Origin: Candidatus Saccharimonas sp.
GTDB taxonomy: Bacteria > Patescibacteriota > Saccharimonadia > Saccharimonadales > Saccharimonadaceae
NCBI GenBank assembly: GCA_022736555.1
Contig: DZCW01000001.1
Location: 1-64,000, forward strand
Direction of reading: 5' to 3'
Length of the DNA stretch: 64,000 bases
Shown: positions 24,011 to 32,654 of the stretch, in pieces
Layout: the number at the start of each line of letters is the position of its first letter
How positions within the stretch are numbered: position 1 is the first letter of the stretch
Translations under genes and position numbers: made by a program
Notes under the pieces: generated by a model
Database searches by the model: none
What the model was told of the DNA's origin: nothing
The model's input: only the letters and a program-made list of their open reading frames with translations

Positions 24011-24847
24011 ATGATTTTAAAGATCGCTTCCTGGAATATTGAAACTCGGCTAAGTAATACTAATACGAAACGGCGCAATAACTTGTCTTTGATTATAAAA
24101 ACAATCAAAGAGATCGATGCGGATATTTTAGTTTTACCCGAAGCTCATAGCGAATCTTCGTTAGACTTTTTAAAACCGCGCCAACAATTACTCGATATGG
24201 GGTATAAAGTTTATAATGTACCATACCGAGACGACACTCCATTACGAGCGGATGCGATTGCTCGGCAGGTGTCTCTGGTGCTACTGAGTAAGTTTCCTGT
24301 AGAGCATTTCGATATTGTTAGACTTGGTGATTTTCGCGACGTATTTATAGCGACAGTAGGGCTTGAGCCCGACCAATTTTTCAGAGTTATCGGGTTACAC
24401 CTTGATGATCGTTCTGAAATCACTAGACTAAAACAAGTTACCGACTTAGTCGAAATTGTTAATAGGTCTCGGTTACCAACGGTAGTACCGGGCGATTTCA
24501 ATTCTATGCACGGCGAAGACTTGTGGCCATCAAAGTTTTTACGTAGTCGACTAGCTAGGTTGTTTTCACATATAGTGTTGTCTAGTATTTCACTGAGAGC
24601 TATTGAGATGGCACGTGGTGAAGCTCTAAAGCTCCTAGAAACTAGTACTAATTTAATTGACGCTGACACAAAGCACAGTCCAACAACAACGCCTAAAATG
24701 CTAGGGCGTGAATGGCTGCCTAGTATACGGTTAATCCAAATTGACCATATATTCGTCTCGAAAGACATAAAAGTTAATCAATTTTATGTTGCTTCAGATG
24801 GTGGGGCAGACCATCGTGCGATTGTTGCACGGCTATCCATTAAGTAG
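24011..24847 (+). CDS. endonuclease/exonuclease/phosphatase-family protein
   Basis: A protein of 278 aa from the ATG at 24011. EEP-fold motifs: IASWNIE at the N-terminus (Asn metal site), VLPEAH near residue 40 (catalytic Glu), VPGDFNS near residue 159 (D-x-N) and IDHIFVS plus GGADHRAI at the C-terminus (active-site Asp/His). Members cleave DNA, RNA, phospholipids or phosphoinositides, so the substrate is unknown. No signal peptide. The extended-type -10 TGCTAAAAT (23994-24002) predicts +1 at 24009, so the in-frame ATG at 23993 is rejected. Confidence 0.85.
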   Translation: MILKIASWNIETRLSNTNTKRRNNLSLIIKTIKEIDADILVLPEAHSESSLDFLKPRQQLLDMGYKVYNVPYRDDTPLRADAIARQVSLVLLSKFPVEHFDIVRLGDFRDVFIATVGLEPDQFFRVIGLHLDDRSEITRLKQVTDLVEIVNRSRLPTVVPGDFNSMHGEDLWPSKFLRSRLARLFSHIVLSSISLRAIEMARGEALKLLETSTNLIDADTKHSPTTTPKMLGREWLPSIRLIQIDHIFVSKDIKVNQFYVASDGGADHRAIVARLSIK

Positions 24848-24961
24848 TGATATAGCTTGTAAAAACACATTGTTTTACGGCGATACAATGGGCGTGATCA
24901 CGATAAGATATGACCACCGCAAAATCACGATTATATAAATCAAAAGCTTATTAATTGCTGA

Positions 24962-24990
24962 TTGTTTTAAAAACAGTCTGGTGCTATAGT
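24962..24990 (+). promoter_or_regulatory. promoter of the giant surface protein gene
   Basis: TTGTTT (24962-24967), 17-bp spacer, TATAGT (24985-24990). The leader is about 83 nt, ending with SD AAAGGGAG. The 24848-24961 stretch otherwise holds only a weak hairpin (GTAAAA/TTTTAC near 24861-24880). Confidence 0.65.
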
Positions 24991-25079
24991 GATGAAAAAT
25001 ACAAACACATAAGTTGTTTAAATATTATTATCATAAATCTGTTTAGTCGGTGGTGCGGCTAGCGAAAGGGAGTTTTTGG

Positions 25080-28000
25080 ATGAGGGTATCTACTGGTGGA
25101 TTTTTTAAACGAGTAAATCTATTGGCGATTTCGTTTGTTTTGGCGGTAAGCAGTTTAAGCGCCGTTGTGCCGCAATTCTTTGGTCAGGTGGCACATGCCG
25201 CAGGTACAGTAGAAATCTCGAATATAGCCGATCTGCGTAATGCGGTCGAGCATCAAGCCGATGGTCAAACGTGGACAATTAATGCTGGTAATTACGGTCT
25301 TGACCGTTTTAATGGTATTACCGCTAGTAGTCAGACCGGTTGGTATTTACCGATTACAGCTAGTAACCTTACTATCAACGGTGTTGGCAATCCAACGCTA
25401 TTTGGCCAAGAATATTCAGCTAATGACAACTGGTCAAGCCAGGATCTTATCGCTATCTTTGGCGATAATGTGACTATAAACGGCCTAACCCTAATGCCAA
25501 AAGTTAAGCCGAATAAAACAATTGAGGTACTTGGCGATAGTGCGACTATCAAAAATGTTATCATTACTCCGAATACACTAGTTGATCCGAGTTTATATGA
25601 TAATATTTCGGACCCGACAGATCCAGCGTGGACACAATATGCAAAAACCTGGGGTGGATCGATCTATTATAATAATGCTACGGGCACTCAGACACTTGAT
25701 AATGTATCGATAATTAACGGTGGTGTATCAGTTCACGCTCCAGGCACGACATTTAATACTAATGCCGTGCAGCTTTCGTATACATCAGACATTGATTGGA
25801 TTAATGATTATCGTTTCTATGTTGCCACTCCGACCAGTATTATTAATGGGGCTCCAACCTATACTTATCATGTTAATAGTACGCTCAATAATTTTGACAG
25901 TGTTCTTGCTGCCGTTGGTGATCCCACTACTGTGGTTGGTACTGAAGCAATCTCACTTGATTCAGACATAACTACGACAAAACAAATTACATTAACGAAA
26001 CCATTAATATTAGATGGTAATGGGCATATTATTACCCCGACTTTTACTAAAACTGACAACAGCAATAACTCGGCACTTAGTATCCAGTCTAATGATGTTA
26101 CGGTTAATAACCTTATTGAGAATGGTGTAGGCGGTATAAATCTACATGGTATTAACGTTTATTCGGCAAATAATATTAACCTAAACAATGTCACCGTTAA
26201 AAACAACAGTCGTGATGGGCTAGTAGTAAATGGCTCGAATGTAGTTGTAAGTAACCTTACGACTTCGAGCAATGGCTGGGGCGGTGTGGATGTTGACCAG
26301 GGCAGCGGAGTGACTAACCCCGCGGTTCTCACGATTAATGGGCATAGCACTCAAACCGAATCAGTAGCGGATATATTAGTTGATAACAGCACTAACCCAA
26401 ATGTTACTGTAAACGATCCGGGCAACCAATATAGTTACACTGCTAACGGTATCGTGGGAATATATAAACTCAAACTTGCAGTTCCAACGAGCCTAACACC
26501 TATAAATAACACCTTTACTAATAATCCAGCATTTGTAAATACGTGGTCGAACGTTGCGGATGCAACCGGCTACGAATATCGTACATCTAACACTATGAAT
26601 GGTAATGCTCTTGGCCCTATTATCTATAGTGACAGTAATTTAACGCAACCCGGACGATATAGTATTGATGGCGGTACTGTAACTCGTCAAAATGGAAGTG
26701 CTCCGCAAGGAACTTATTATTGGCAGGTTCGCGCAACCGGTCTTAACGGCAGAGTGAGTGATTGGAGTCAGATTAATAAAGTCGTTGTAGACACGACCGC
26801 ACCGACAACTCCAGTGCCACTAACGCCATTCAATAATGGGTTTGAAATAACTAACGATTTTAACTTCACATGGTCGGGCTCTACTGATAATAGCTCTCCT
26901 GTGACATACGAATTTCAATCAGATAGTAACGGTTCTTTCGCTAATCCATGGGATTCCATTGCTAATGGTAATAGTGAACAGAATAATCTAACGACTCCAC
27001 AGATTCACTCCACAGGAGCACCTGATGGCGTATATTACTGGAGAGTTCGAGCTATAGACGCCGCTGGTAATAAAAGCGCGTGGACTGCCTCGTGGAAAAT
27101 GACAATTGATACGAAAGCACCGGTTGGTTTAGCTAATAGCTATCCAAGCGATGGTACCATCACTACAACGGCTGGTTTAACTAATATTCAATGGATTGGT
27201 GCCACGGATGCTACGAGTAATCCAGTCGTTTATTATTATGAGAGTTCTTTGTCGTCGGCTGTTAACTTGGACGGCTCATTTAAAAATGCAGCATATAAAT
27301 CTGGTGCGTTAGCTGCACTTAAAATACCAACATCTGGAACTCCAGCGGGAACTTATTATTGGCATGTTCGTGCTATTGACAATGTAGGCAATACTACAGC
27401 CTGGACTTCGCCTTGGAAAGTAGTAGTCGATAATACTGCGCCAACCGCTAGTTTTATTTTTCCAACCCCTGGACCAAGTGCGACTGGTTTTCAGGTTCAA
27501 TATAGTGAAGCGGTTAACGCTAGTGATGTTACTAACCCCGCAAATTATTATCTAGAAAACTGGCCAGGTGCCGGTGGTTCTGGGGATTTGATTGGGGATG
27601 CAGCTATAACATACAATGCCGCAAGCCATATCGCTACGGTTAACTTTACAAATGCTGGCTGGTATATATCGGCCGAGCAAAGGTGGAAAATTACTAATAT
27701 CCATGATCTAGCTGGTAATCTAATTACTCCTAATCCAACTAGCAAATACTCGACCGACCTGGCAAGTCCTTTAATTCCAGGTATTCCAACTGCCGCTACA
27801 CCTACTAATAAATCAGCGGTTAATTGGTTATGGACGGCAGCGACCGATCCCGGTGGTGTTAATGCCTCTGGAATTAAGGGTTATTATTATAAACTAACCC
27901 AAGGTGCAAATACTGTACTGGATTGGTCATTTACAACATCGGCTATAGCTACGACTAGCGTTGTTAATGATGGTGTTTATACTTTGCATGTTTATGCAGT

Positions 28001-28937
28001 TGATAATGCTGGAAACATTGGGGCTGAAGTCACTGGTAATGTTACTTATGACAAGACTGCGCCAGTTGTTACAATTACATCACCAAAAGATGGTGATGTT
28101 GTACACGGCAAGATCGATATTACTGGCACAATAGCAGACGTTAACCCGGATCATTATTATTTAGTAGTTAAGGATTCCCATAATACTGTGGTTGCGGGTC
28201 CCGGAACTGTTTATGGGACATCTGTCAGTGATTGGAATTGGGATACTACGAAATTAGCTGATGGTTTATATACTATCGATCTAGAAGCTCGTGACGCAGC
28301 TAATAACAAAGATAGCAATTCTGCTAAAGTGATTACCGTGACTGTCGATAATAATTCTCCTGTAGTAACAATCAATGGGTATGGTCAGGACGGAAAATCG
28401 ATCAAGCCGAGTGTTGACGTGGTGGATCAGACTTCTGCTAGCGATTTGATCTACTCATGGGCTACATCGGTTCCTAGCTCTGATGTTACGATTTCGGACT
28501 CATCGATTTTAGAGCCAACCTTTACGGTTAATAAGGATGGAACTTATGAGTTTAATTTAACTGTTACTGACTTGGCTGGTAATGCGACTGTTAATAAATT
28601 CTCATTCACATATACAACTCCTGTTGTGGTTATTCCAGCGCCGACAACGCAATTCGTGAATGTAGCTACGACGGGTGGTGCCAATAACACCGAAACCGTT
28701 CCTCTGGTTGATAATGAGCAAGGTGTCCTTGGTGCGCAGACCACTAAAGATACTAGTGACAATAAATCTAATACTTCAGTTAAGGATACCACCTCAGTCT
28801 TAGGTGACGCGGCTTCAAAAGATAAAAACAATTTTTGGGGATTAGCCTGGTATTGGTGGTTGGCAATTCTTGCGCTGGCTGGGATTGTCGGTGGTTGGTT
28901 GATCACCGCAGTGCGCCGTCGAAGTATCGATAAATAA
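25080..28937 (+). CDS. large secreted cell-surface protein, beta-helix plus Ig-like repeats
   Basis: A protein of 1285 aa. It has a Sec signal peptide (FKRVNLLAISFVLAVSS, cut after AHA near residue 40). Residues about 45-470 have the NNVTVNNL/GDNVTINGL pattern of a right-handed parallel beta-helix. Three or more Ig/FN3-like repeats of about 100 aa follow, each ending in YYWxVRAxDxxGN...W...VDTxAP, then further Big-like domains. The C-terminus is a membrane helix (WYWWLAILALAGIVGGWLI) and a basic RRRS tail. Probably an adhesin or host-contact protein; no enzyme residues can be shown. Start 25080 is chosen for SD and signal peptide; an in-frame GTG is at 25050. Confidence 0.85.
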   Translation: MRVSTGGFFKRVNLLAISFVLAVSSLSAVVPQFFGQVAHAAGTVEISNIADLRNAVEHQADGQTWTINAGNYGLDRFNGITASSQTGWYLPITASNLTINGVGNPTLFGQEYSANDNWSSQDLIAIFGDNVTINGLTLMPKVKPNKTIEVLGDSATIKNVIITPNTLVDPSLYDNISDPTDPAWTQYAKTWGGSIYYNNATGTQTLDNVSIINGGVSVHAPGTTFNTNAVQLSYTSDIDWINDYRFYVATPTSIINGAPTYTYHVNSTLNNFDSVLAAVGDPTTVVGTEAISLDSDITTTKQITLTKPLILDGNGHIITPTFTKTDNSNNSALSIQSNDVTVNNLIENGVGGINLHGINVYSANNINLNNVTVKNNSRDGLVVNGSNVVVSNLTTSSNGWGGVDVDQGSGVTNPAVLTINGHSTQTESVADILVDNSTNPNVTVNDPGNQYSYTANGIVGIYKLKLAVPTSLTPINNTFTNNPAFVNTWSNVADATGYEYRTSNTMNGNALGPIIYSDSNLTQPGRYSIDGGTVTRQNGSAPQGTYYWQVRATGLNGRVSDWSQINKVVVDTTAPTTPVPLTPFNNGFEITNDFNFTWSGSTDNSSPVTYEFQSDSNGSFANPWDSIANGNSEQNNLTTPQIHSTGAPDGVYYWRVRAIDAAGNKSAWTASWKMTIDTKAPVGLANSYPSDGTITTTAGLTNIQWIGATDATSNPVVYYYESSLSSAVNLDGSFKNAAYKSGALAALKIPTSGTPAGTYYWHVRAIDNVGNTTAWTSPWKVVVDNTAPTASFIFPTPGPSATGFQVQYSEAVNASDVTNPANYYLENWPGAGGSGDLIGDAAITYNAASHIATVNFTNAGWYISAEQRWKITNIHDLAGNLITPNPTSKYSTDLASPLIPGIPTAATPTNKSAVNWLWTAATDPGGVNASGIKGYYYKLTQGANTVLDWSFTTSAIATTSVVNDGVYTLHVYAVDNAGNIGAEVTGNVTYDKTAPVVTITSPKDGDVVHGKIDITGTIADVNPDHYYLVVKDSHNTVVAGPGTVYGTSVSDWNWDTTKLADGLYTIDLEARDAANNKDSNSAKVITVTVDNNSPVVTINGYGQDGKSIKPSVDVVDQTSASDLIYSWATSVPSSDVTISDSSILEPTFTVNKDGTYEFNLTVTDLAGNATVNKFSFTYTTPVVVIPAPTTQFVNVATTGGANNTETVPLVDNEQGVLGAQTTKDTSDNKSNTSVKDTTSVLGDAASKDKNNFWGLAWYWWLAILALAGIVGGWLITAVRRRSIDK

Positions 28938-28971
28938 AAATCTTAATATTGTAGATATAGTATAGAATTAG

Positions 28972-29007
28972 CGAGCCCTAGGTTGTAATGATCGGGGCTC
29001 ACTTTTA
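28972..29007 (+). terminator. terminator after the surface protein gene
   Basis: Stem GAGCCC/GGGCTC (28972-28977 with 28996-29001), followed by ACTTTTATT. Moderate T-run. Confidence 0.65.
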
Positions 29008-29105
29008 TTATGACCGAATATGGACCATTGGGAAATATTATGTTAAACTGCTGCCAGATCTTTATAAGATGTTCTTCAAAATTCAAAAGAGAGGATGTGA
29101 TCGTA

Positions 29106-29978
29106 GTGTCTGATGAAATTCTGAATAAATCAGAATCGATTATTCGGCAAGCGGCTCGAAAATTTCTTGACAAGATTGATGGCTATGACTTTGAGGACCT
29201 AATGCAAATTGGACGTGTTCTCGTTTGGCAATTAATCAACGAAAAGAATATCAGTAACGACAACTTCGAAAGTTTCTCTGGTTATTTATATAAAGCTTTG
29301 ATCTATTGTTACAATAACGACTATAACAAGTCTAAAGCTAAGAAAAGAATTAGGCTATCTGAAACGACTTCTCTAGACAAGGTAATTGGCTTCGATGATA
29401 ATAGATCACTTCATGAAGTTATACCCGCTAAGGACGACGAAGGCGATATCACTCGCGAAACCCTTGATTCCATAAAGAATGCGGCGATTAAGGGTAGAGA
29501 CCCGAAGGTAATAAAAGGCGTAGTCTATTGTCTGGTTGATTTTTTGGCTATATCACCGGAGAAAGTGCCAACGAAAATAAATTATCATACTTTTGTTAGT
29601 TATGGACTTCAGTATTATCTCTGGATATTTTTCAACAATTCCCCATATCGAGCTCTTCGTTTTGCTTTTCCTAATCTAAATCCGACGGATATGAAAAAAG
29701 TTCCCAACGGATATTGGAATGGCAAAGTGGGGAAACGAAGGGCAATTGCTATCCTAGAGAAATCCCTCATAGAAAGTGGTTACGAGAAAACGGATTACCC
29801 CCTGATAGTGAACGAGAGATTTATTGAGAGTCTCGGGCTAAGTACGCCACACCAAAAGCATTTTTATTCAAGCCCGTATGCTTTCTTAGATGCTGCTTTC
29901 CCTAAGATTTTCAAACCATGGGAAATGCCGCATACGCCAAATGGGTATTTTGGAAAAAATGAAAACCTAGCTAAGTAA
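29106..29978 (+). CDS. sigma-region-2-like protein with C-terminal repeats, cut by an in-frame stop
   Basis: A 290-aa open frame. Residues about 1-100 resemble sigma-70 region 2: IIRQAARKFLDKIDGYDFEDLMQIGRV, then a helix with ALIYCYNNDYNKSKAKKR. No region 4 follows; instead there are about 70-80-aa repeats, each with SSPYxALxxAFPxxxPWxMxxxPNGYW. Two repeats are complete, then TAA at 29976-29978 cuts into a third. The same frame continues to 30413 with the rest of repeat 3 and repeat 4. Start GTG 29106 is chosen because GAGAGGATGTG (29089-29099) lies 6 nt upstream; an ATG at 29010 is less likely. Function unknown. Confidence 0.65.
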   Translation: MSDEILNKSESIIRQAARKFLDKIDGYDFEDLMQIGRVLVWQLINEKNISNDNFESFSGYLYKALIYCYNNDYNKSKAKKRIRLSETTSLDKVIGFDDNRSLHEVIPAKDDEGDITRETLDSIKNAAIKGRDPKVIKGVVYCLVDFLAISPEKVPTKINYHTFVSYGLQYYLWIFFNNSPYRALRFAFPNLNPTDMKKVPNGYWNGKVGKRRAIAILEKSLIESGYEKTDYPLIVNERFIESLGLSTPHQKHFYSSPYAFLDAAFPKIFKPWEMPHTPNGYFGKNENLAK

Positions 29979-30413
29979 GCTGTGCGGTGGCTAGTGGAAG
30001 AAAAATTAGCAATTCCTTTGTCGGATATGGGTGAAAAAGAAGTCTGGCGTCAAGAGATTAGTAAAAAGATTACCAAAAAGGAGATGGAGGATCACGGGTT
30101 ACGGGGCTTGATGTCGACATATGGCAACTGTCCGGAACCTTTAATGAGACTCGCTTATCCTGGTAAGTTCCAGCCCTGGGATTTCAGACATGGCACTAAA
30201 TGGCAAGGTGATGCGGGTCTTGAACTTGCAGCTAAAGCGACGAGGTGGGTTATTGAAGAATACGCAGGCCTGACACCGATTTCTGCGGGAATCGGATATA
30301 GATTTTTTATAGAAAATGGTCTGCGCGGAATGATAACTTCGAAAAGCCTTGGTTTTAATTCCTCTCCGAGAGCCGCTCTCAAGAATGCTTATCCTGATCT
30401 TTTAATACCTTAA
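29979..30413 (+). pseudogene. in-frame continuation of the repeat protein after the TAA
   Basis: Same reading frame as the preceding gene, directly after its TAA. AVRWLVEEKLAIPL completes the repeat begun by GYFGKNENLAK before the stop, and LAAKATRWVIEEYAGLTP starts the next. Repeat hallmarks AYPGKFQPWDF and SSPRAALKNAYPDL are present. A GTG at 29982 could restart translation, but no SD precedes it. Best read as the 3' part of one 435-codon gene broken by a nonsense mutation, or a recoded stop. Confidence 0.6.
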
Positions 30414-30441
30414 TGCAACTTGCATTGAGGTATTTTCTTTT
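30404..30441 (+). terminator. terminator overlapping the repeat-gene stop codon
   Basis: AATACCT...AGGTATT (30404-30410 with 30428-30434), with an inner TGCA/TGCA pairing, followed by TTCTTTTTT. The stop TAA (30411-30413) is inside the stem-loop. Confidence 0.85.
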
Positions 30442-30494
30442 TTATGTCAAGAGCATTCGCTTTTTATTACTAATTGTCTTATATTAGTAATATC

Positions 30495-31400
30495 GTGAAA
30501 ACGAAAACAAAAAATAGTAAAAAGAGTACAAAAACGGTCATAGGGCATATTCGGCACGGTTTCAGGATGGCGGTTATTCCGCATGCCAAGAATAACTATC
30601 GACCACATTTAGCGCGTAGTTATGGATTAGTAGCTATGCTTTTTGTCGTTATTGGTTTGCAGTTTGGCTATAACGCGGCGACGACCGGTAATGTTCTCGG
30701 GCGTGAATCTAATGTAACGATTAGCTCATTGTTAGATGGTACGAACAAGGCACGAGCCCAGGTGGGTGAGTCGGCATTAACTCTGAATGATAAATTGAAT
30801 CAAGCGGCATATCTAAAAGCTCAGAATATGTTCGTCAAGCAATATTGGGCTCATAACGCCCCTGACGGAACTCAACCATGGAAGTGGTTTGGTAGTGTTA
30901 GCTATGATTATGATGAAGCGGGCGAGAACTTGGCAAAGAATTTCACATCACCCGATGCGGTTATGACGGCTTGGCTAAATTCACCAGAACATAGGGCTAA
31001 TATCTTGAGGAACGGTTATCAGGATGTTGGGTTCGCGATTATGGATGGCGATTTAAATGGCAAGCCAACGTCTATTATTGTGGCATTATATGGCAGGCCA
31101 GCCGAAAGTGCGGTTGCGGGTGTATCCACGACGTCATTTACCGAGGCTAGCACGAGTGGTCAAATAAACCCATTAACTCAGTTCGCCGTGGCAGTTCAAT
31201 CAATCAATGTCGTTACATATATAGGACTATTCATGATAGGTATGGCATTCATCGCCGCTGCTTTTGCGCATAAATATCGTCATAAATTGCCAAAGCCACT
31301 ACGAAAAACTTGGTATCGCCATCATGGATTATATAAATCAATTGGGCTAGCGGCCTTCAGTGTATTGTTCGTATTTTTGTGCGGTGGTGGACAAATTTAA
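30495..31400 (+). CDS. CAP (SCP/PR1) domain membrane protein
   Basis: A 301-aa protein. A basic cytoplasmic N-terminus is followed by a membrane helix (YGLVAMLFVVIGLQFGY, about residues 43-60), a CAP domain at about 75-205 (LLDGTNKARAQVGESAL, YWAHNAPDGTQPW, AGENLAKNF, AWLNSPEHRANIL), and two C-terminal helices with a Lys/Arg-rich loop. The CAP His/Glu site residues (H in WAHNA, E in GENL, H in PEHR) are present. Extracellular, role unknown. GTG start at 30495 with TATATT at 30479-30484 predicts a 4-nt leader. Confidence 0.88.
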   Translation: MKTKTKNSKKSTKTVIGHIRHGFRMAVIPHAKNNYRPHLARSYGLVAMLFVVIGLQFGYNAATTGNVLGRESNVTISSLLDGTNKARAQVGESALTLNDKLNQAAYLKAQNMFVKQYWAHNAPDGTQPWKWFGSVSYDYDEAGENLAKNFTSPDAVMTAWLNSPEHRANILRNGYQDVGFAIMDGDLNGKPTSIIVALYGRPAESAVAGVSTTSFTEASTSGQINPLTQFAVAVQSINVVTYIGLFMIGMAFIAAAFAHKYRHKLPKPLRKTWYRHHGLYKSIGLAAFSVLFVFLCGGGQI

Positions 31401-31407
31401 CCAGCTA

Positions 31408-31436
31408 TTTACCATCAGTGACATATCTGTTATAAT
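31408..31436 (+). promoter_or_regulatory. rplU promoter
   Basis: TTTACC (31408-31413), 17-bp spacer, TATAAT (31431-31436). Leader about 31 nt with SD AAGGAA. Confidence 0.75.
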
Positions 31437-31473
31437 CGACAACTGATTATTTAAAGTAACAAGGAATTATTAA

Positions 31474-31782
31474 ATGGTAAAAGCAGTCGTTAAGATCGGT
31501 GGCAAACAATTTATTGTCGCCGAAAAAGAGACCCTACTGGTGGACCTCCTCCAGGAAGGCACAAAAGAGCTCACGCTTGATGCACTGTTGGTTATCGATG
31601 GCGAAAAAACGCAAGTCGGCAAACCAACTGTCAAAGGTATCAAAGTAACCGCTACGGTTATCGAAGACCTAGTCAAAGGTGACAAGATCCGCGTAATTCG
31701 CTACAAAGCTAAAAAGCGTGTCCACAAAGAAAACGGACATCGCCAAAAGTACAGCAAGATCGAGATTACTTCGATCAAATAA
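31474..31782 (+). CDS. rplU: ribosomal protein L21
   Basis: A 102-aa 23S rRNA-binding protein with the L21 core: VVKIGGKQFIVAEKETLLVDLL, KPTVKGIKVTATVI and YKAKKRVHKENGHRQKYSKIEI. It is transcribed alone between its own promoter and terminator. The usual partner rpmA (L27) is not downstream, so the canonical rplU-rpmA operon is broken here. Confidence 0.97.
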   Translation: MVKAVVKIGGKQFIVAEKETLLVDLLQEGTKELTLDALLVIDGEKTQVGKPTVKGIKVTATVIEDLVKGDKIRVIRYKAKKRVHKENGHRQKYSKIEITSIK

Positions 31783-31784
31783 AT

Positions 31785-31816
31785 AAAAAATCCCCGATAC
31801 TAATCGGGGATTTTTT
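31785..31816 (+). terminator. rplU terminator
   Basis: Stem TCCCCGAT/ATCGGGGA (31791-31798 with 31803-31810), preceded by six A and followed by six T; also suited to the reverse direction. Confidence 0.95.
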
Positions 31817-31886
31817 ATATTTGGTTGATGACGATTCTGCTTAGTTCAGTTATAATAGGGCAAAAGGGAAGAGGGAATATCAAAAC

Positions 31887-32654
31887 GTGGCGACTGTAAT
31901 ATCAGTGACTAACCAAAAGGGTGGAGTCGGTAAAACGACAACGACTGTTAATTTGGCATATTATATTGCCAAAGCTGGTAAAAAGACATTATTAATCGAT
32001 TTTGACCCTCAGGGTAACGCCACTAGCGGTCTAGGTATAAATAAACAAGATTTGCAGTTAACTATGGCTGATGTGGTTATGGAACAGGCGACTTTGGACC
32101 AAATTATCTTGCCGACCGCTTATCCGAATTTTTTTATAGCGCCAACCACGCCTTTTTTGGCTGATACTGAGGTCAAGTTAGCTCAGGCTGATCATAAATT
32201 TTCTCGTTTGAAAAATGCAATTGAATCGAGCATGGGTGAATATGATGTAATTATAATTGACAACCCGCCGAGTCTTAGCCTACTGACTGTCAATGGGCTG
32301 GTTGCTGCTAAATATGTATTGTTACCTGTTCAGGCCGAGTTTTATGCTCTAGAGGGTCTAGGACAGCTGCTAGAGACTATGAAATTAGTGCGCAAAGCTA
32401 TGAATCCAACCCTGGAATTAATTGGGGTGTTGCCAACGATGATGGATTCGCGCACCACACTTAGCGGTCAGGTTCACGAAGAGATTAAAAAACATTTCCC
32501 TGGCAAAGTATTTATTAACACGATTCCTCGTAATATTCGTTTAGCCGAAGCTCCGAGTCACGGTTTACCAATCGGTGCATATGATAGGTTTTCAAAGGGA
32601 GCGCGAGCTTATAAAGCGTTTGCAAAGGAGGTGATTAGTCGTGCCAGTATCTAA
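31887..32654 (+). CDS. parA: chromosome partitioning ATPase ParA/Soj
   Basis: A 255-aa Walker-type ATPase. Deviant Walker A QKGGVGKTTTTVNLA is at residues 9-23 with the signature first Lys; LIDFDPQGNATSGLG and IIIDNPPSLSLLT are Walker A' and B. It drives segregation of the origin with ParB. GTG start at 31887 with SD GAAGAGGGA; TATAAT at 31851-31856 is the likely -10. It overlaps parB by 14 nt. Confidence 0.96.
   Translation: MATVISVTNQKGGVGKTTTTVNLAYYIAKAGKKTLLIDFDPQGNATSGLGINKQDLQLTMADVVMEQATLDQIILPTAYPNFFIAPTTPFLADTEVKLAQADHKFSRLKNAIESSMGEYDVIIIDNPPSLSLLTVNGLVAAKYVLLPVQAEFYALEGLGQLLETMKLVRKAMNPTLELIGVLPTMMDSRTTLSGQVHEEIKKHFPGKVFINTIPRNIRLAEAPSHGLPIGAYDRFSKGARAYKAFAKEVISRASI

Noticed and set aside
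29010-29105. Upstream ATG start of the sigma-like repeat protein
   Set aside because: The extra 32 residues do not resemble the domain, and a good ribosome site fits the GTG at 29106.
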